A DNA stretch of 57,428 nt from NCBI GenBank assembly GCA_016927995.1, contig JAFGLO010000006.1, positions 1-57,428 of the forward strand. The letters run 5' to 3'. Below, one piece after another: positions 47,906 to 57,359 of the stretch. Origin of the DNA: Candidatus Dojkabacteria bacterium (lineage in GTDB: Bacteria > Patescibacteriota > Dojkabacteria > JAFGLO01). The notes beneath the pieces were generated by a model. It worked only from the letters and a program-made list of their open reading frames with translations. It searched no databases and was not told the origin of the DNA. Position 1 is the stretch's first letter. Each line of letters starts with the position of its first letter. A program made the translations under genes and the position numbers.

Positions 47906-48000
47906 TCTAAAATATATACACAACTTAACAAAATATATACAGGCTATAAATACAAAGCTGAACTAGCGTCAAAGCTTACAGCGGTTTGGGATTTATGTGG

Positions 48001-50115
48001 TTACTTGTCTTTTTTAATATACTTGCACTTAGGGTAACCGCTACATCCAATAAAGGTCCTACCCCACTTACCCTTACGTTCAACAAGATTGCTACCACAT
48101 TCGGGACATCTTTCTCTTAAAATAAGGGGAACGGTTTCTTTACATTTCGGATAATTTTCACAAGCCCAGAATTTTCCATACTTGCCGGTTTTAAGAACCA
48201 AGTCTCCTTTACAACTTTTACATTTACCAGGGTCTTCATATTTTTCCATATCGAGCTTTTGCTCTTCCAAAGAAAGAATTCCCTTACATTCAGGAAACTT
48301 TTTACAGCTTAGGAATTTACCATTTCTACCAATTTTAACAACCATTGGTCCCCCACAAACGGGACACTTCTCTTTACTCTCCTCCAAAACGACTACATCT
48401 TCTTTTTTTATCTTCATGTGGCCGGATTCAATCTTCTTATGGAACGGTTTGTAATATTCTTTAAGTACAGATACCCGATCCTTGTCACCGTTTGCAATAT
48501 CATCTAGTTCATCTTCCATTTGGGCAGTAAACTTTGAATCTACAACTTCTGTGAAGAATTTTGTCAGAAAGTCCGAAACAACAATACCCATATCAGTTGG
48601 ATGCAATTTCCCCCTTTGCTTTTCAACGTATGTTCTGTCTATTATGGTTTTTATTATTGTTGCATATGTAGATGGCCTACCAACCCCTTCTTTTTCAAGC
48701 CGTTTAATTAATGTAGCTTCTGTATACCTTGCTTTGGGCTTAGTCTCACCTTTTTCAAATTCATACTTGTCGAAAGTAATTTTCTCACCTTCCTTTGCGA
48801 AACTTAAATCAGGACTATTTCCCTCGTTTCCAACATAAAGACTTAAATAACCTTTATCAAGAACTGCAAACCCATCGAAAACTAATGATTTTGCAACGGC
48901 TCCAAATATGTATTTCTCCTTAACCAAAACCTTAAGGACAGTCTCAGTTATCGAAACTTGTTTCATCTGAGTCATTAGAGCTCTGTTATATATTAATCTA
49001 TACAGTTTATATTCTTCCGGAGCCAAGCTATCTTTTATCTTCTCAGGATCCAGATCAAGGTGTGTTGGTCTTATTGCTTCGTGAGCCTCCTGTGCAACCT
49101 TCGATTTCTTCTTAAACACGTTTATTTTCTCACTTAGATACTTTTCACCAAACCGTTTGGTCACCGTATTTCTTATTTCTTTTATCGCTTTTTGGGAAAG
49201 CGTAAATGAATCAGTTCTCATGTATGTAATAAGTCCTAACGCCTCGCCTTTTATCTGCACCCCCTGATACAGTTTTTGGGCAATTCCCATGGTTCTACTT
49301 GCACTAAATCCTAATTTTCTATTTGCGTCCTGCTGTAAAAGTGCCGTTGTATAAGGAGGAGGAGCACTAAATTCCCTTTGTTTGGTTACAACACTTTTTA
49401 CAATTCCTGTTTTTGTTCCCTTTAGGTCTTTTTTAACCTTTTCGACTTCTTCTGCCGAAAGCCTGCTAGCTAGGCTGGTATTTTCCTTCATTAGTAAAAG
49501 TGCCAATTTTCCAATAAGCCCCTTTACCGTAAAGAATTCCTTGGGAATAAAGGCGAGAATCTCTTTTTCTCTATCTACAATAAACTTAAGAGCAACAGAC
49601 TGAACCCTTCCGGCTGAAAGACCATATCTTATTTTCTTCCAAAGTAATTCCGATAGTTCGAACCCTACAATTCTGTCAAGAATTCTTCTTGCCTTTTGAG
49701 CATCAACCAGGTTAATGTCAACTTCTCGAGGATTTTTTAAGGCCTCGGTTACTGCTTCTTTTGTGATTTCGTGAAATACTACCCTTTTGGTCTGTTTCTT
49801 TTCTTTTTTTGCAATATTATCGACCTGCCAGGCAATTGCTTCGCCTTCCCGATCAGGGTCCGTAGCAAGATATACTATACCTTTGATGTTCTTAATCTTT
49901 GATTTTAAGTCGGTAATCACCTTTTGTTTTCCTTTTGAAACTACATACTGGGGCTTAAAATCTTTTTCAATATCTACTCCAAATTTGTTGGGTGGCAGAT
50001 CTTTCATGTGACCTAATGTGGCAACAACCTTGTAATCTGAACCCAAGAACCGTTCAATTGTCTTTGATTTTGCGGGAGACTCAACAACTAGAAGATTCCC
50101 TGCGGTTTTACTCAT
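48001..50115 (-). CDS. topA: DNA topoisomerase I
   Basis: The 704-aa type IA enzyme has the Toprim start LLVVESPAKSKTIERFLG, acidic motif ATDPDREGEAIAW, GLSAGRVQSVALK and the active-site Tyr segment LITYMRTDSFTLS. Three C4 zinc ribbons close the protein (CPVCGG...CKKFPEC, CKSCKG...CENYPKC, CPECGS...CSGYPKC), about 595-700. It relaxes negative supercoils. The ATG overlaps the dprA stop by 4 bp. Confidence 0.97.
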   Translation of the reverse strand: MSKTAGNLLVVESPAKSKTIERFLGSDYKVVATLGHMKDLPPNKFGVDIEKDFKPQYVVSKGKQKVITDLKSKIKNIKGIVYLATDPDREGEAIAWQVDNIAKKEKKQTKRVVFHEITKEAVTEALKNPREVDINLVDAQKARRILDRIVGFELSELLWKKIRYGLSAGRVQSVALKFIVDREKEILAFIPKEFFTVKGLIGKLALLLMKENTSLASRLSAEEVEKVKKDLKGTKTGIVKSVVTKQREFSAPPPYTTALLQQDANRKLGFSASRTMGIAQKLYQGVQIKGEALGLITYMRTDSFTLSQKAIKEIRNTVTKRFGEKYLSEKINVFKKKSKVAQEAHEAIRPTHLDLDPEKIKDSLAPEEYKLYRLIYNRALMTQMKQVSITETVLKVLVKEKYIFGAVAKSLVFDGFAVLDKGYLSLYVGNEGNSPDLSFAKEGEKITFDKYEFEKGETKPKARYTEATLIKRLEKEGVGRPSTYATIIKTIIDRTYVEKQRGKLHPTDMGIVVSDFLTKFFTEVVDSKFTAQMEDELDDIANGDKDRVSVLKEYYKPFHKKIESGHMKIKKEDVVVLEESKEKCPVCGGPMVVKIGRNGKFLSCKKFPECKGILSLEEQKLDMEKYEDPGKCKSCKGDLVLKTGKYGKFWACENYPKCKETVPLILRERCPECGSNLVERKGKWGRTFIGCSGYPKCKYIKKDK

Positions 50116-51203
50116 CTTATAAAAACTTTCCCGAATTTATTCACATGTAAAATACCCTTTAGTTCTAAATATGTCAACTTTTTAACCAACTTGCTTTCAG
50201 ATAAATTTAAACCCCTTGCAAGTGATGTAACAGTATCAAAGCCTGATTTTATCAGTATTAAAAGCTCTTGTGCAACTCCACCCGTTTCAATTAAAGGACC
50301 AATACCCAAAAGCTTATCAAGAAAACTCAATGACGGTACTATTGTGACACCCACCTTAGTCAACAAATTATTACATCCTTCAGATGATTTCGAAAAAATG
50401 CTTCCCGGTATAACAAACACAGGTTTTTTACGCTTAATACACTCTGAAGCAGTATGTAGAGTTCCACTTTTCAATGGGGCTTCAACCACAAACAACATAT
50501 CAACCAACTTACTTAAAAGCGTGTTTCTGCCAAGAAAATGTCCCTTGGTTATCTCGGGCTTTTCTATATTACAAATTACAGCACCACCGGCATTTAAGAT
50601 CCTCTTGATCGGAATACGCTGTGTATGGGGTGGAGCTGTCACAAGAAAGGGTGCGACAGCTACCGTTTTTACTCCAAACTTTAATGCCGCCTGATGTGCG
50701 GCCATATCAATCCCACTTGCAAATCCGCTCCATACCGATAATTTGCCATCTACCAGACGACTTACAAGCTCCTTCACCACCAGAGCTCCATAGGTAGTGG
50801 ACTTTCTAGTTCCAACTATACCAACCTTTCCCCTCTGACACATTAATTTCTTGTTTCCAATACCCCAAAACGCCTGTTTGAAAAGGTCGTATTCCGATCT
50901 ACAATCACCCCATAACCACAAGCCACAGGCTTGGTTAAGTGAAACCCTCTTCCGAACTTCGATTTCAAACGATTTTGGATTTCGGACAGAATTTTTTATA
51001 CTCAGTATTCCGGCAAGATGTACAACCCCAAAGTCTTTCTCAGTAACAGCTTTCAGCCTATCGACACATTCGGAAAGTGAGTCAGTCCACAAAAGTTCAT
51101 TTTCAAGGAGCTTGCAAATCAGTCGATTGCCTACATCTGGTAGACTAGACAAGTAAGAAACCACCCCGGAAACGTTATTATTTCTTGGGTTTTGACGACA
51201 CAC
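50112..51203 (-). CDS. dprA: DNA processing protein DprA
   Basis: The 363-aa protein has the extended Rossmann fold: GKVGIVGTRKSTTYGALVVKEL, SGFASGIDMAAHQAAL, FLGRNTLLSKLVDMLFVVEA, SGTLHTA and VFVIPGSIF. A C-terminal winged-helix (about 310-363) completes it. DprA loads RecA on incoming single strands in natural transformation. The start is a GTG overlapping the upstream gene; a later GTG (about 12 codons in) is possible. Confidence 0.95.
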   Translation of the reverse strand: MCRQNPRNNNVSGVVSYLSSLPDVGNRLICKLLENELLWTDSLSECVDRLKAVTEKDFGVVHLAGILSIKNSVRNPKSFEIEVRKRVSLNQACGLWLWGDCRSEYDLFKQAFWGIGNKKLMCQRGKVGIVGTRKSTTYGALVVKELVSRLVDGKLSVWSGFASGIDMAAHQAALKFGVKTVAVAPFLVTAPPHTQRIPIKRILNAGGAVICNIEKPEITKGHFLGRNTLLSKLVDMLFVVEAPLKSGTLHTASECIKRKKPVFVIPGSIFSKSSEGCNNLLTKVGVTIVPSLSFLDKLLGIGPLIETGGVAQELLILIKSGFDTVTSLARGLNLSESKLVKKLTYLELKGILHVNKFGKVFIR

Positions 51204-51579
51204 CTTTTCGTTTCTTTTTTATGGAAAACTCCAACTTGGAAACCTGTACTTTTATATCCATCAATCTTGCAGTTAGATCATCAAGTTTCTCCTTTTCTAT
51301 CGAGCCTAAATCCTCCTGAATCGTCAATAGTGCATGTAATCTTACGGCGCTATTATATGCAATTCTAAAATAATATGTTGAGCCTCCTGGATTCGGGGCT
51401 TCGAGTCCTTGCGAAACATTACCCAATAATGTTAACGAAGATTGCCTAAGATTTGTTCTTGATATTGGCTCACTATCAAAATAACCATCATTGGTTATTC
51501 TGTAAATGTCAACCACGAAAGCTTTTACCGTCTTCCATAAAGGAGTAGATCTAGCGTCCCATTCTTGTTTTTTAGCCAT
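51178..51579 (-). CDS. Four-helix-bundle protein (S23/IVP family-like)
   Basis: The 133-aa protein resembles the S23-type four-helix-bundle family: LWKTVKAFVVDIYRITNDGY, SSLTLLGNVSQGLEAPNP, FRIAYNSAVRLHALLTIQEDLGSI. A Lys-rich tail (FSIKKKRKGVSSKPKK) follows. The first members were found in 23S intervening sequences, and others such as Avd act in diversity-generating retroelements. Here it leads a dprA-topA operon, so a nucleic-acid-related role is possible. Confidence 0.65.
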   Translation of the reverse strand: MAKKQEWDARSTPLWKTVKAFVVDIYRITNDGYFDSEPISRTNLRQSSLTLLGNVSQGLEAPNPGGSTYYFRIAYNSAVRLHALLTIQEDLGSIEKEKLDDLTARLMDIKVQVSKLEFSIKKKRKGVSSKPKK

Positions 51580-51784
51580 TGTAAGTATAAAGAAAATTAC
51601 ATTAATTCTGCTAGTGATAAGCGCGCACTTTACAAAAGCTAACTACAGTTTAAACGATAAATTGCTATAAATTCTTAACAGGAAATTAATAAAAGTTGAC
51701 GTTATGACGAGTTATATCCGGGACAAATTGATTGACCAAATAACTGACAGGCTAATTGTTTAAAATGACTTTATCAGAGGTGAC

Positions 51785-53722
51785 TTACTTTTTAATATAT
51801 CCAAGATCCAACATAAAATCTATAAGCTCTCGCATAACAGTTGCTGCATTATTACTCTCCCCCCCATCCTCTATGAAGACAACGAAACTATATTGCGGAT
51901 TTTCCGCAGGAAAATACCCGGTAACCCAGGCGTGCGTATGCTCATAATACCCCTTTTCGTTTATAAGACCGAATTCCGCAGTTCCTGTTTTTGCGGCAAC
52001 CCTAACCTCAGAATTAAAAAACGGAACAATTACACCGCCCCCGGTATTTGCCGTACACTCCATACCCTGCCTTACATAATCTAATACACTTTTAGAAACA
52101 ATATCCCTATCACGAATTTCTGCAAAATTTTCTTTCGCTTCACCACTTGGATACACAATCTTATCTACAATGGTTGGCTGCCAAAGAATTCCTCCATTAG
52201 CGATATATGTAGAAACACCAAGCAGCTGAATAGGCGTTACAAGTGTTATTCCTTGACCAAATGCGGTAACGCATGAATCTCCTAGATACCAGTAAGGATC
52301 AAGCCACGTTGCGTATTCTGCTTGAATTGCCTTATTTTCAGGCGATGGTAATACTCCTTTTGATTCCCCGGGAAGATCAATACCCGTCTTAGATCCGATA
52401 CCGTATCTAACTAAATAATTATCAAGCTCATTGATACTCAAATCCGAGTCAATAAATCCCCTACAAAAAAAGATGTTACTTGATTTACAGATTCCGGAAA
52501 CAACGTTCAGAGGACCATAAACATGCCCATGATATTCCTGAATAGGCAATTTATCTTCACCAATATAAGTTACACCAGTACTATTTATTATTGTATTTGG
52601 GGTTATTGCCCCTGTGTGTAAGAGAATCTGCGCCATTAATATTTTGAATGTTGATCCGGGTGGTTGTGCCCCTGCAATTGCTCTGTTTAAAAGCGGCGCG
52701 GCAGGGTTGGTAATTAATTCTTGATAGGCCGGTAACTCCGATTCACTTATTCCCCCTACAAAGAGATTATTATCATATCCCGGATAATTCGTTAATGCGA
52801 TAATTTTTCCTGAATTTACATTTTGAAGAATAATTACACCTGCAGTTCCTTCATATTTGGGAACATATTGTTGCAAAAGTTCATACGCCTTTTCCTGAAT
52901 TACAATATCTAGTGATAAATAAAGCGAAGCCCCTTCTATTGGATTTGTTAACTCTCTAAACTCGCTTGATACAGGATTATTCAAAGCATCAACCTCTATT
53001 ATTTTTTGCCCTTTTACACCTCTTAGAATACTGTCATAGCTGTATTCTATACCTTCTTTTCCAACAATATCCCCTGGTATAATAATGTTATTGCGTTCTA
53101 TATCAAAATCAGACGCCTCTCCGGTATATCCGATTACATGAGAAGTTGCAATTGTCCCTAAATAATTCCTATATTTAGTTTCGACAAGAGATATATATTC
53201 AAACCGATTCTGAATAGCCTTAAACTTTAATACAAGCTCTCTCGGACAGTTCTCAACTAGAACAATATCAACCAACGGATTATTTTCATAAGCTTCAGTG
53301 TACTTGGCCGTCAAGTCGTCAACTCCTATACCGGAAACGCCGGAAAGCGCGTCAAGTTCACCGGCGACAATACTTATCCCTACAGAGGTTTTAACAACAA
53401 GCTTATAACCATTAACATTCTCTACCAACTTAACACCATTGACGTCATAAATTATTCCCCGATCAGAGTCAATAGGTTCGTAGGTCAAATGATTTGTAAC
53501 AGATCGCTCTCTCAGACTAGCACCATGAACAATCTGTAAATCTATAAGACCCCAAAAGATATACGAAAAGACGAAAACAACAAAAAGTGTACCTATAAAA
53601 AGATTGATTACATGGCTTTTATGTGGCAATACTTCTTCTTCCTCTGCCCCCGTAAACGTATCAAACCACTTTATTCTCCTCTGGAACGGAGACGTAACAG
53701 ATTTTCTACTTAATCGTTTCAT
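51785..53722 (-). CDS. mrdA: Penicillin-binding protein 2 (class B transpeptidase)
   Basis: The 645-aa protein has one N-terminal membrane helix (about 39-65), a dimerisation domain (RSVTNHLTYEPIDSDRGIIYD) and a transpeptidase domain with the Ser motif AQPPGSTFKILM, SSNIFFCRG and AAKTGTAEF. These are the SxxK, SxN and KTG motifs of active PBP2. It cross-links side-wall peptidoglycan with RodA and MreBCD. It follows mreBCD in the same operon; rodA is not in the window. Confidence 0.95.
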   Translation of the reverse strand: MKRLSRKSVTSPFQRRIKWFDTFTGAEEEEVLPHKSHVINLFIGTLFVVFVFSYIFWGLIDLQIVHGASLRERSVTNHLTYEPIDSDRGIIYDVNGVKLVENVNGYKLVVKTSVGISIVAGELDALSGVSGIGVDDLTAKYTEAYENNPLVDIVLVENCPRELVLKFKAIQNRFEYISLVETKYRNYLGTIATSHVIGYTGEASDFDIERNNIIIPGDIVGKEGIEYSYDSILRGVKGQKIIEVDALNNPVSSEFRELTNPIEGASLYLSLDIVIQEKAYELLQQYVPKYEGTAGVIILQNVNSGKIIALTNYPGYDNNLFVGGISESELPAYQELITNPAAPLLNRAIAGAQPPGSTFKILMAQILLHTGAITPNTIINSTGVTYIGEDKLPIQEYHGHVYGPLNVVSGICKSSNIFFCRGFIDSDLSINELDNYLVRYGIGSKTGIDLPGESKGVLPSPENKAIQAEYATWLDPYWYLGDSCVTAFGQGITLVTPIQLLGVSTYIANGGILWQPTIVDKIVYPSGEAKENFAEIRDRDIVSKSVLDYVRQGMECTANTGGGVIVPFFNSEVRVAAKTGTAEFGLINEKGYYEHTHAWVTGYFPAENPQYSFVVFIEDGGESNNAATVMRELIDFMLDLGYIKK

Positions 53723-54201
53723 ATTTTTAGTTTTCTTGTTAAAGCATCCTTTAGACCAACAATAACAAAATATAACAAGGTTACGGCAATAACATTATAC
53801 CAACCCCAGGTTAACTCGAAAAATGACATCATACTTACTCCGGAAATAACATAAACTATCCTTATAATTATAAAAAAAACTGCATAGCCGAATACTCCGA
53901 AAACCACAGTTTTAAGTATATCGTTTATAGATAAAAGACTTCTTAAACCTTCAATTATTAATAGTAAAGTACCAAGTGCCAGGAAATGAGTTCCAAAATA
54001 ATATGAAAACAAAAGATCTTCAAAAAACGAGAGTAATAATAAAATCCCTATTGCCTGTTTATGAAACGCATTGTCGTCAACAAGCATTAAAACAACTGTC
54101 AGAACAAAAAGTGGTGAAATAGCCTTAAGCCCGATAGCATTAAGAATCCACAACAGCACCCATAACCCCAAGAATCGTATTGTCCAATATTTTGTAAACA
54201 T
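53719..54201 (-). CDS. mreD: MreD-like rod-shape membrane protein
   Basis: The 160-aa protein has about five hydrophobic helices with few charges, between mreC and PBP2 in the standard order. The ATG overlaps the end of mreC by 1 bp, and the end overlaps PBP2 by 4 bp. MreD sequence is poorly conserved, so context carries the call. Confidence 0.75.
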   Translation of the reverse strand: MFTKYWTIRFLGLWVLLWILNAIGLKAISPLFVLTVVLMLVDDNAFHKQAIGILLLLSFFEDLLFSYYFGTHFLALGTLLLIIEGLRSLLSINDILKTVVFGVFGYAVFFIIIRIVYVISGVSMMSFFELTWGWYNVIAVTLLYFVIVGLKDALTRKLKI

Positions 54202-54998
54202 TATCTTCTTTCTAAAATATATACGTATTCCAGATCGTCAATTGTGACATATTGTTCGATTTCGGCACTTTTAGTAGTAGCCGTTGGATCATCAATTACT
54301 CGGATAACCTCACCCACAATCAAAGTTATGGAAAGTTTTTCATCCCAAACAATTATTACATCACCTATTCCAATTGAATCTGACGGCAAGAGTTCTTCAA
54401 TAAATAAACCATCCTTTTTCCCTCGAACAATTCCAACTTTCCTACTCCGCTGAACCTCGGAATACAAATTACTTGTCGAGCTATTTACTAATTCAACATT
54501 TGATGTATATGCATCCGCATCTTGAATATATCCAATCAAATTATTTCCGTAAACGACCACATTTCCATTTGACACACCATCGGCAGTTCCTTTATCAAGT
54601 TTTAACCCCCATCCAAGCACATTTGGCCCATACTTAACAATTCTAGCCTGTGTCGTTTGAACTGCACTACGTGAAAAGGAACCAATCTGCGATTTAAGTT
54701 CCTGATTCTCCTCAATTATATCTTCCAAAAGTGCAGTTTTTGCCTTAAGTTCAGATAATTCGTTACGACATTTTATATTTTCTTCCTTTAACCCAATCCA
54801 ATAAACAATAGAATTTCCTATTGACCCAATCGTTTTACCAATATTATTAAGCTCAGTTTCGACAGGAACAACAAATTGACTTGCAAAATCATGAACAGAA
54901 CTTAGATATCCGTTAATATCGGCAAAGACGACCAAAACTCCTGCAAAGATAACAGCCAAAAGATATGAAATTGTGGTGTCTTTCGATTTTTCTGACAC
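54201..54998 (-). CDS. mreC: Rod-shape-determining protein MreC
   Basis: The 265-aa protein has one N-terminal membrane helix (about 8-29), a coiled coil (about 73-108, NELSELKAKTALLEDIIEENQELKSQI) and the beta-rich domain with ARIVKYGPNVLGWGLKLDKG, VSNGNVVVYGNNLIGYIQDA. MreC links MreB to the wall synthases. It starts with GTG. Confidence 0.9.
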   Translation of the reverse strand: MSEKSKDTTISYLLAVIFAGVLVVFADINGYLSSVHDFASQFVVPVETELNNIGKTIGSIGNSIVYWIGLKEENIKCRNELSELKAKTALLEDIIEENQELKSQIGSFSRSAVQTTQARIVKYGPNVLGWGLKLDKGTADGVSNGNVVVYGNNLIGYIQDADAYTSNVELVNSSTSNLYSEVQRSRKVGIVRGKKDGLFIEELLPSDSIGIGDVIIVWDEKLSITLIVGEVIRVIDDPTATTKSAEIEQYVTIDDLEYVYILERR

Positions 54999-55011
54999 TT
55001 CGTAAATTCTA

Positions 55012-56061
55012 CTAAATAACGTCGGCCCATGAATCCTGGGCCTTTCTTAAAAGTTCGAGATCATCAAGCATTACTGCTGTTCCATCAACCACAGACGTCA
55101 TAGGACTTTCCGGTATCCTAACGGGAATGTGTAAGTATTCAGAGAAAAACTTATCGAACCCTTCCAAAAGTGAGCCCCCACCAGTTAAAACGATTCCGTT
55201 TGCATAAAGGTCAGACACAAGTTCTGGAGGAGCCGCTTCAATTGCATCATGTGCAGCATCTGATATGATTTTTATTGACGACATTATTGCCTCACGGATT
55301 TCAACACTATTAACCTCAACCGACTTGGGAAGTCCTGTCATAAGATCACGACCCTGGATTGTTACGGATTTTTCTTCTTTAAGGGGATACGCAGATCCTA
55401 TCTTTATTTTAACCTCTTCTGCAGTTCGCATGCCTATTAAAAGGTTGTATTTCTGTCTTACGTAATCGGTAACATTTTCATCCATTTCATCACCGGCAAC
55501 ACGTATTGTTTTGTCTACAACAATTGAACCAAGTGAAATTATTGCTATATCGGAAGTACCTCCCCCTATGTCTATTATCATTGAACCACAGGCGTCTTGC
55601 ACGGGCAACTTACAGCCAATTGCTGCAGCCATCGGTTCTTCAACAACATAAACTTCACGCGCTCCGGCATATTTAGCGGCATCAACAACAGCCTGACGTT
55701 CAACCTCGGTAACAGATGAGGGAACACCCACAACTACACGTGGTCTTGGAATTTTAATAAACCTACTAGACATTCCGTGAACTTTTCTAATAAAGTACCG
55801 AATCATTGCATGGGTTATATCGAAATCCGAAATTACTCCATCTCGCAATGGTCGAATGGCCGAAACACTTGAAGGAGTTCGTCCGAGCATTTTTTTCGCG
55901 TCACGCCCAACAGCTAAAACCTGTTTATTCCTGGTATTTATTGCCACAACTGAAGGTTCATTTAAAACGATTCCCTTACCTTTAACATAAACCCAACTAT
56001 TAGTGGTCCCCAGATCAATTCCTATATCATATGTGACTAAACTCCAGAAAGAATCAAACAT
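55012..56061 (-). CDS. mreB: Rod-shape-determining protein MreB
   Basis: The 349-aa actin-like protein has phosphate-1 IGIDLGTTNSWVYVKGKG, FxxL-type IRPLRDGVISDFDIT, VGVPSSVTEVERQAVVDAAKYAGA and phosphate-2 SMIIDIGGGTSDIAIISLG, plus ANGIVLTGGGSLLEGFD. It polymerises along the membrane and guides wall synthesis. First gene of mreB-mreC-mreD-PBP2. Confidence 0.97.
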   Translation of the reverse strand: MFDSFWSLVTYDIGIDLGTTNSWVYVKGKGIVLNEPSVVAINTRNKQVLAVGRDAKKMLGRTPSSVSAIRPLRDGVISDFDITHAMIRYFIRKVHGMSSRFIKIPRPRVVVGVPSSVTEVERQAVVDAAKYAGAREVYVVEEPMAAAIGCKLPVQDACGSMIIDIGGGTSDIAIISLGSIVVDKTIRVAGDEMDENVTDYVRQKYNLLIGMRTAEEVKIKIGSAYPLKEEKSVTIQGRDLMTGLPKSVEVNSVEIREAIMSSIKIISDAAHDAIEAAPPELVSDLYANGIVLTGGGSLLEGFDKFFSEYLHIPVRIPESPMTSVVDGTAVMLDDLELLRKAQDSWADVI

Positions 56062-56114
56062 AAATAATCAAATAGCTTATTCCTCGTGCAATTGTAACAC
56101 ATACTAATGGGAAC

Positions 56115-56327
56115 TTAAACGCCGACTTTGCTAATTTTCTTGTGGCACTTCATACAAACCTTAACGCTCTTTTTTACACCATCGACTTCTAAACTGACGG
56201 CTCGCAAGTTAGGTTTCCAAATTCGCTTCGTTTTAGGAGCCTTTCTTTCCCACTTACCTGCGTGTTTGTGTCGAATATTATTTCCGTGCACAACTCCCTT
56301 GCCACAGATTTCACAAACCTTACTCAT
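56115..56327 (-). CDS. rpmB: Ribosomal protein bL28
   Basis: The 70-aa protein starts at the ATG at 56327 (a TTG precedes it). It has SKVCEICGKGVVHGNNIRHK, typical bL28 with zinc-type Cys (CxxC at the start and CMKCHK at the end), and WKPNLRAVSLEVDGVKKSVKV. The four-Cys form is intact. Confidence 0.95.
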   Translation of the reverse strand: MSKVCEICGKGVVHGNNIRHKHAGKWERKAPKTKRIWKPNLRAVSLEVDGVKKSVKVCMKCHKKISKVGV

Positions 56328-56396
56328 CAAAATAAAAATATTAATTTACAAATAGCTCTGTTATAATACATCAATATAACGCTAAAATCAATAACA

Positions 56397-57047
56397 ATGA
56401 TTACACTCTTAATAGTTGTTTCTTATGTTTTTTATGCCATTGCCTATCTATTAGCTGCAACTGTACATAATTATTTTCAAGCACTTGTTGCAAATAAAAT
56501 GGGTGACTTGACTGCAAAAGCCGATGGATATCTTACGTTAAATCCCTTAAAACACGTGGATATTCTAGGACTTGCACTGTTCTTCGTTTCCCGTATTGGT
56601 TGGACAAAACACGTACCAATAAATGAATATAACTTTAAAAAGCCAGGTAGAGACCAGGTTATTGTTTACCTAAGCGGAATCGGAGCAAATATACTAACAG
56701 TTATAGCGTGCCTTGGATTAATAAAAATTACAAACCCTGTGGCTCCAATTCTTCCCACAAATAATATTATCTCAATAATTTACCCATTGATTGGTGAATT
56801 TCTATTTGCATTGACTCTCTGTAGCTTTGTTGTTGCAATTACAAACTTATTACCACTTCCCCCACTTGATGGTTATTACATACTTCAGGGAATCCTTCCA
56901 AAACAGATCAAATTTTCCTTCGAGACCTTTGAGTCATATTCACCCTGGGTAATAGCCTTGATATTAAGTCCTTACAGTCCAATTGGGCTTCAAATTAGTT
57001 ACTACATCGTAGAAACCGTATACAAGCTTGTTGCATTTGTCAGCTAA
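56397..57047 (+). CDS. M50-like (site-2 protease fold) membrane protein lacking HExxH
   Basis: The 216-aa protein follows the plan of small YwhC-like M50 proteins: ALVANKMGD, LTLNPLKHVDILG (about 46-58) and LLPLPPLDGYYIL. But the catalytic motif HExxH is HNYFQ (residues 24-28), so both the Glu and the second His are lost. His53/Asp55 and the PPLDG Asp remain. It is probably not a protease and may be a structural or regulatory homologue. Confidence 0.75.
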   Translation: MITLLIVVSYVFYAIAYLLAATVHNYFQALVANKMGDLTAKADGYLTLNPLKHVDILGLALFFVSRIGWTKHVPINEYNFKKPGRDQVIVYLSGIGANILTVIACLGLIKITNPVAPILPTNNIISIIYPLIGEFLFALTLCSFVVAITNLLPLPPLDGYYILQGILPKQIKFSFETFESYSPWVIALILSPYSPIGLQISYYIVETVYKLVAFVS

Positions 57048-57053
57048 AGCTGA

Positions 57054-57083
57054 TTGATTTTACAACGTCTGTTAATGTATAAT
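57054..57083 (+). promoter_or_regulatory. Promoter of the 57089 RNA candidate
   Basis: TTGATT (57054-57059), 18 bp, TATAAT (57078-57083). The predicted start, near 57090, is exactly where the RNA's closing stem begins. Confidence 0.6.
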
Positions 57084-57088
57084 GGGAG

Positions 57089-57206
57089 TGATGGGAGGCA
57101 GATGTCCCTACATCGTGTTTTTGTTGGGATTCCAAAATCGTCTTAGCCCGTGGGCTAAGATTGAGGAAACCCACCTGTGCTTTTTGGGCACGGACCCTCC
57201 CATCAA
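57089..57206 (+). ncRNA. Structured non-coding RNA candidate, unknown family
   Basis: The ends pair perfectly: TGATGGGAGG with CCTCCCATCA. Inside are the hairpins GATGT-CCCT-ACATC, a long arm (GTTGGG/CCCAC outer, TTCC/GGAA middle, CTTAGCCC/GGGCTAAG tip) and GTGC...GCAC, a four-way junction of about 118 nt. SRP RNA, tmRNA and RNase P core motifs are absent. It could be a CPR-specific small RNA or an unusual 6S-like RNA. Confidence 0.5.
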
Positions 57207-57286
57207 ATTTCATCAAGACGCAACTAAAAGAAAAGGCTTTAAATAGATCTTTTACTATGTTAGAATAGCGCCGCTAATAGATAAAA

Positions 57287-57359
57287 GCCGACTTAGCTCA
57301 GTTGGTAGAGCAACCGCTTTGTAAGCGGAAGGTCATCGGTTCAAGTCCGATAGTCGGCT
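57287..57359 (+). tRNA. tRNA-Thr (TGT)
   Basis: The 73-nt cloverleaf starts GCCGACTTAGCTCAGTTGG and ends AGTCGGC with discriminator T. The anticodon loop TTTGTAA gives TGT. CCA is not encoded. Confidence 0.95.

Noticed and set aside
57089-57206. SRP (4.5S) RNA
   Set aside because: Size and end pairing fit, but the conserved domain IV bases (GGTC...GGAAGGAAGCAGCC type) are absent on either strand.
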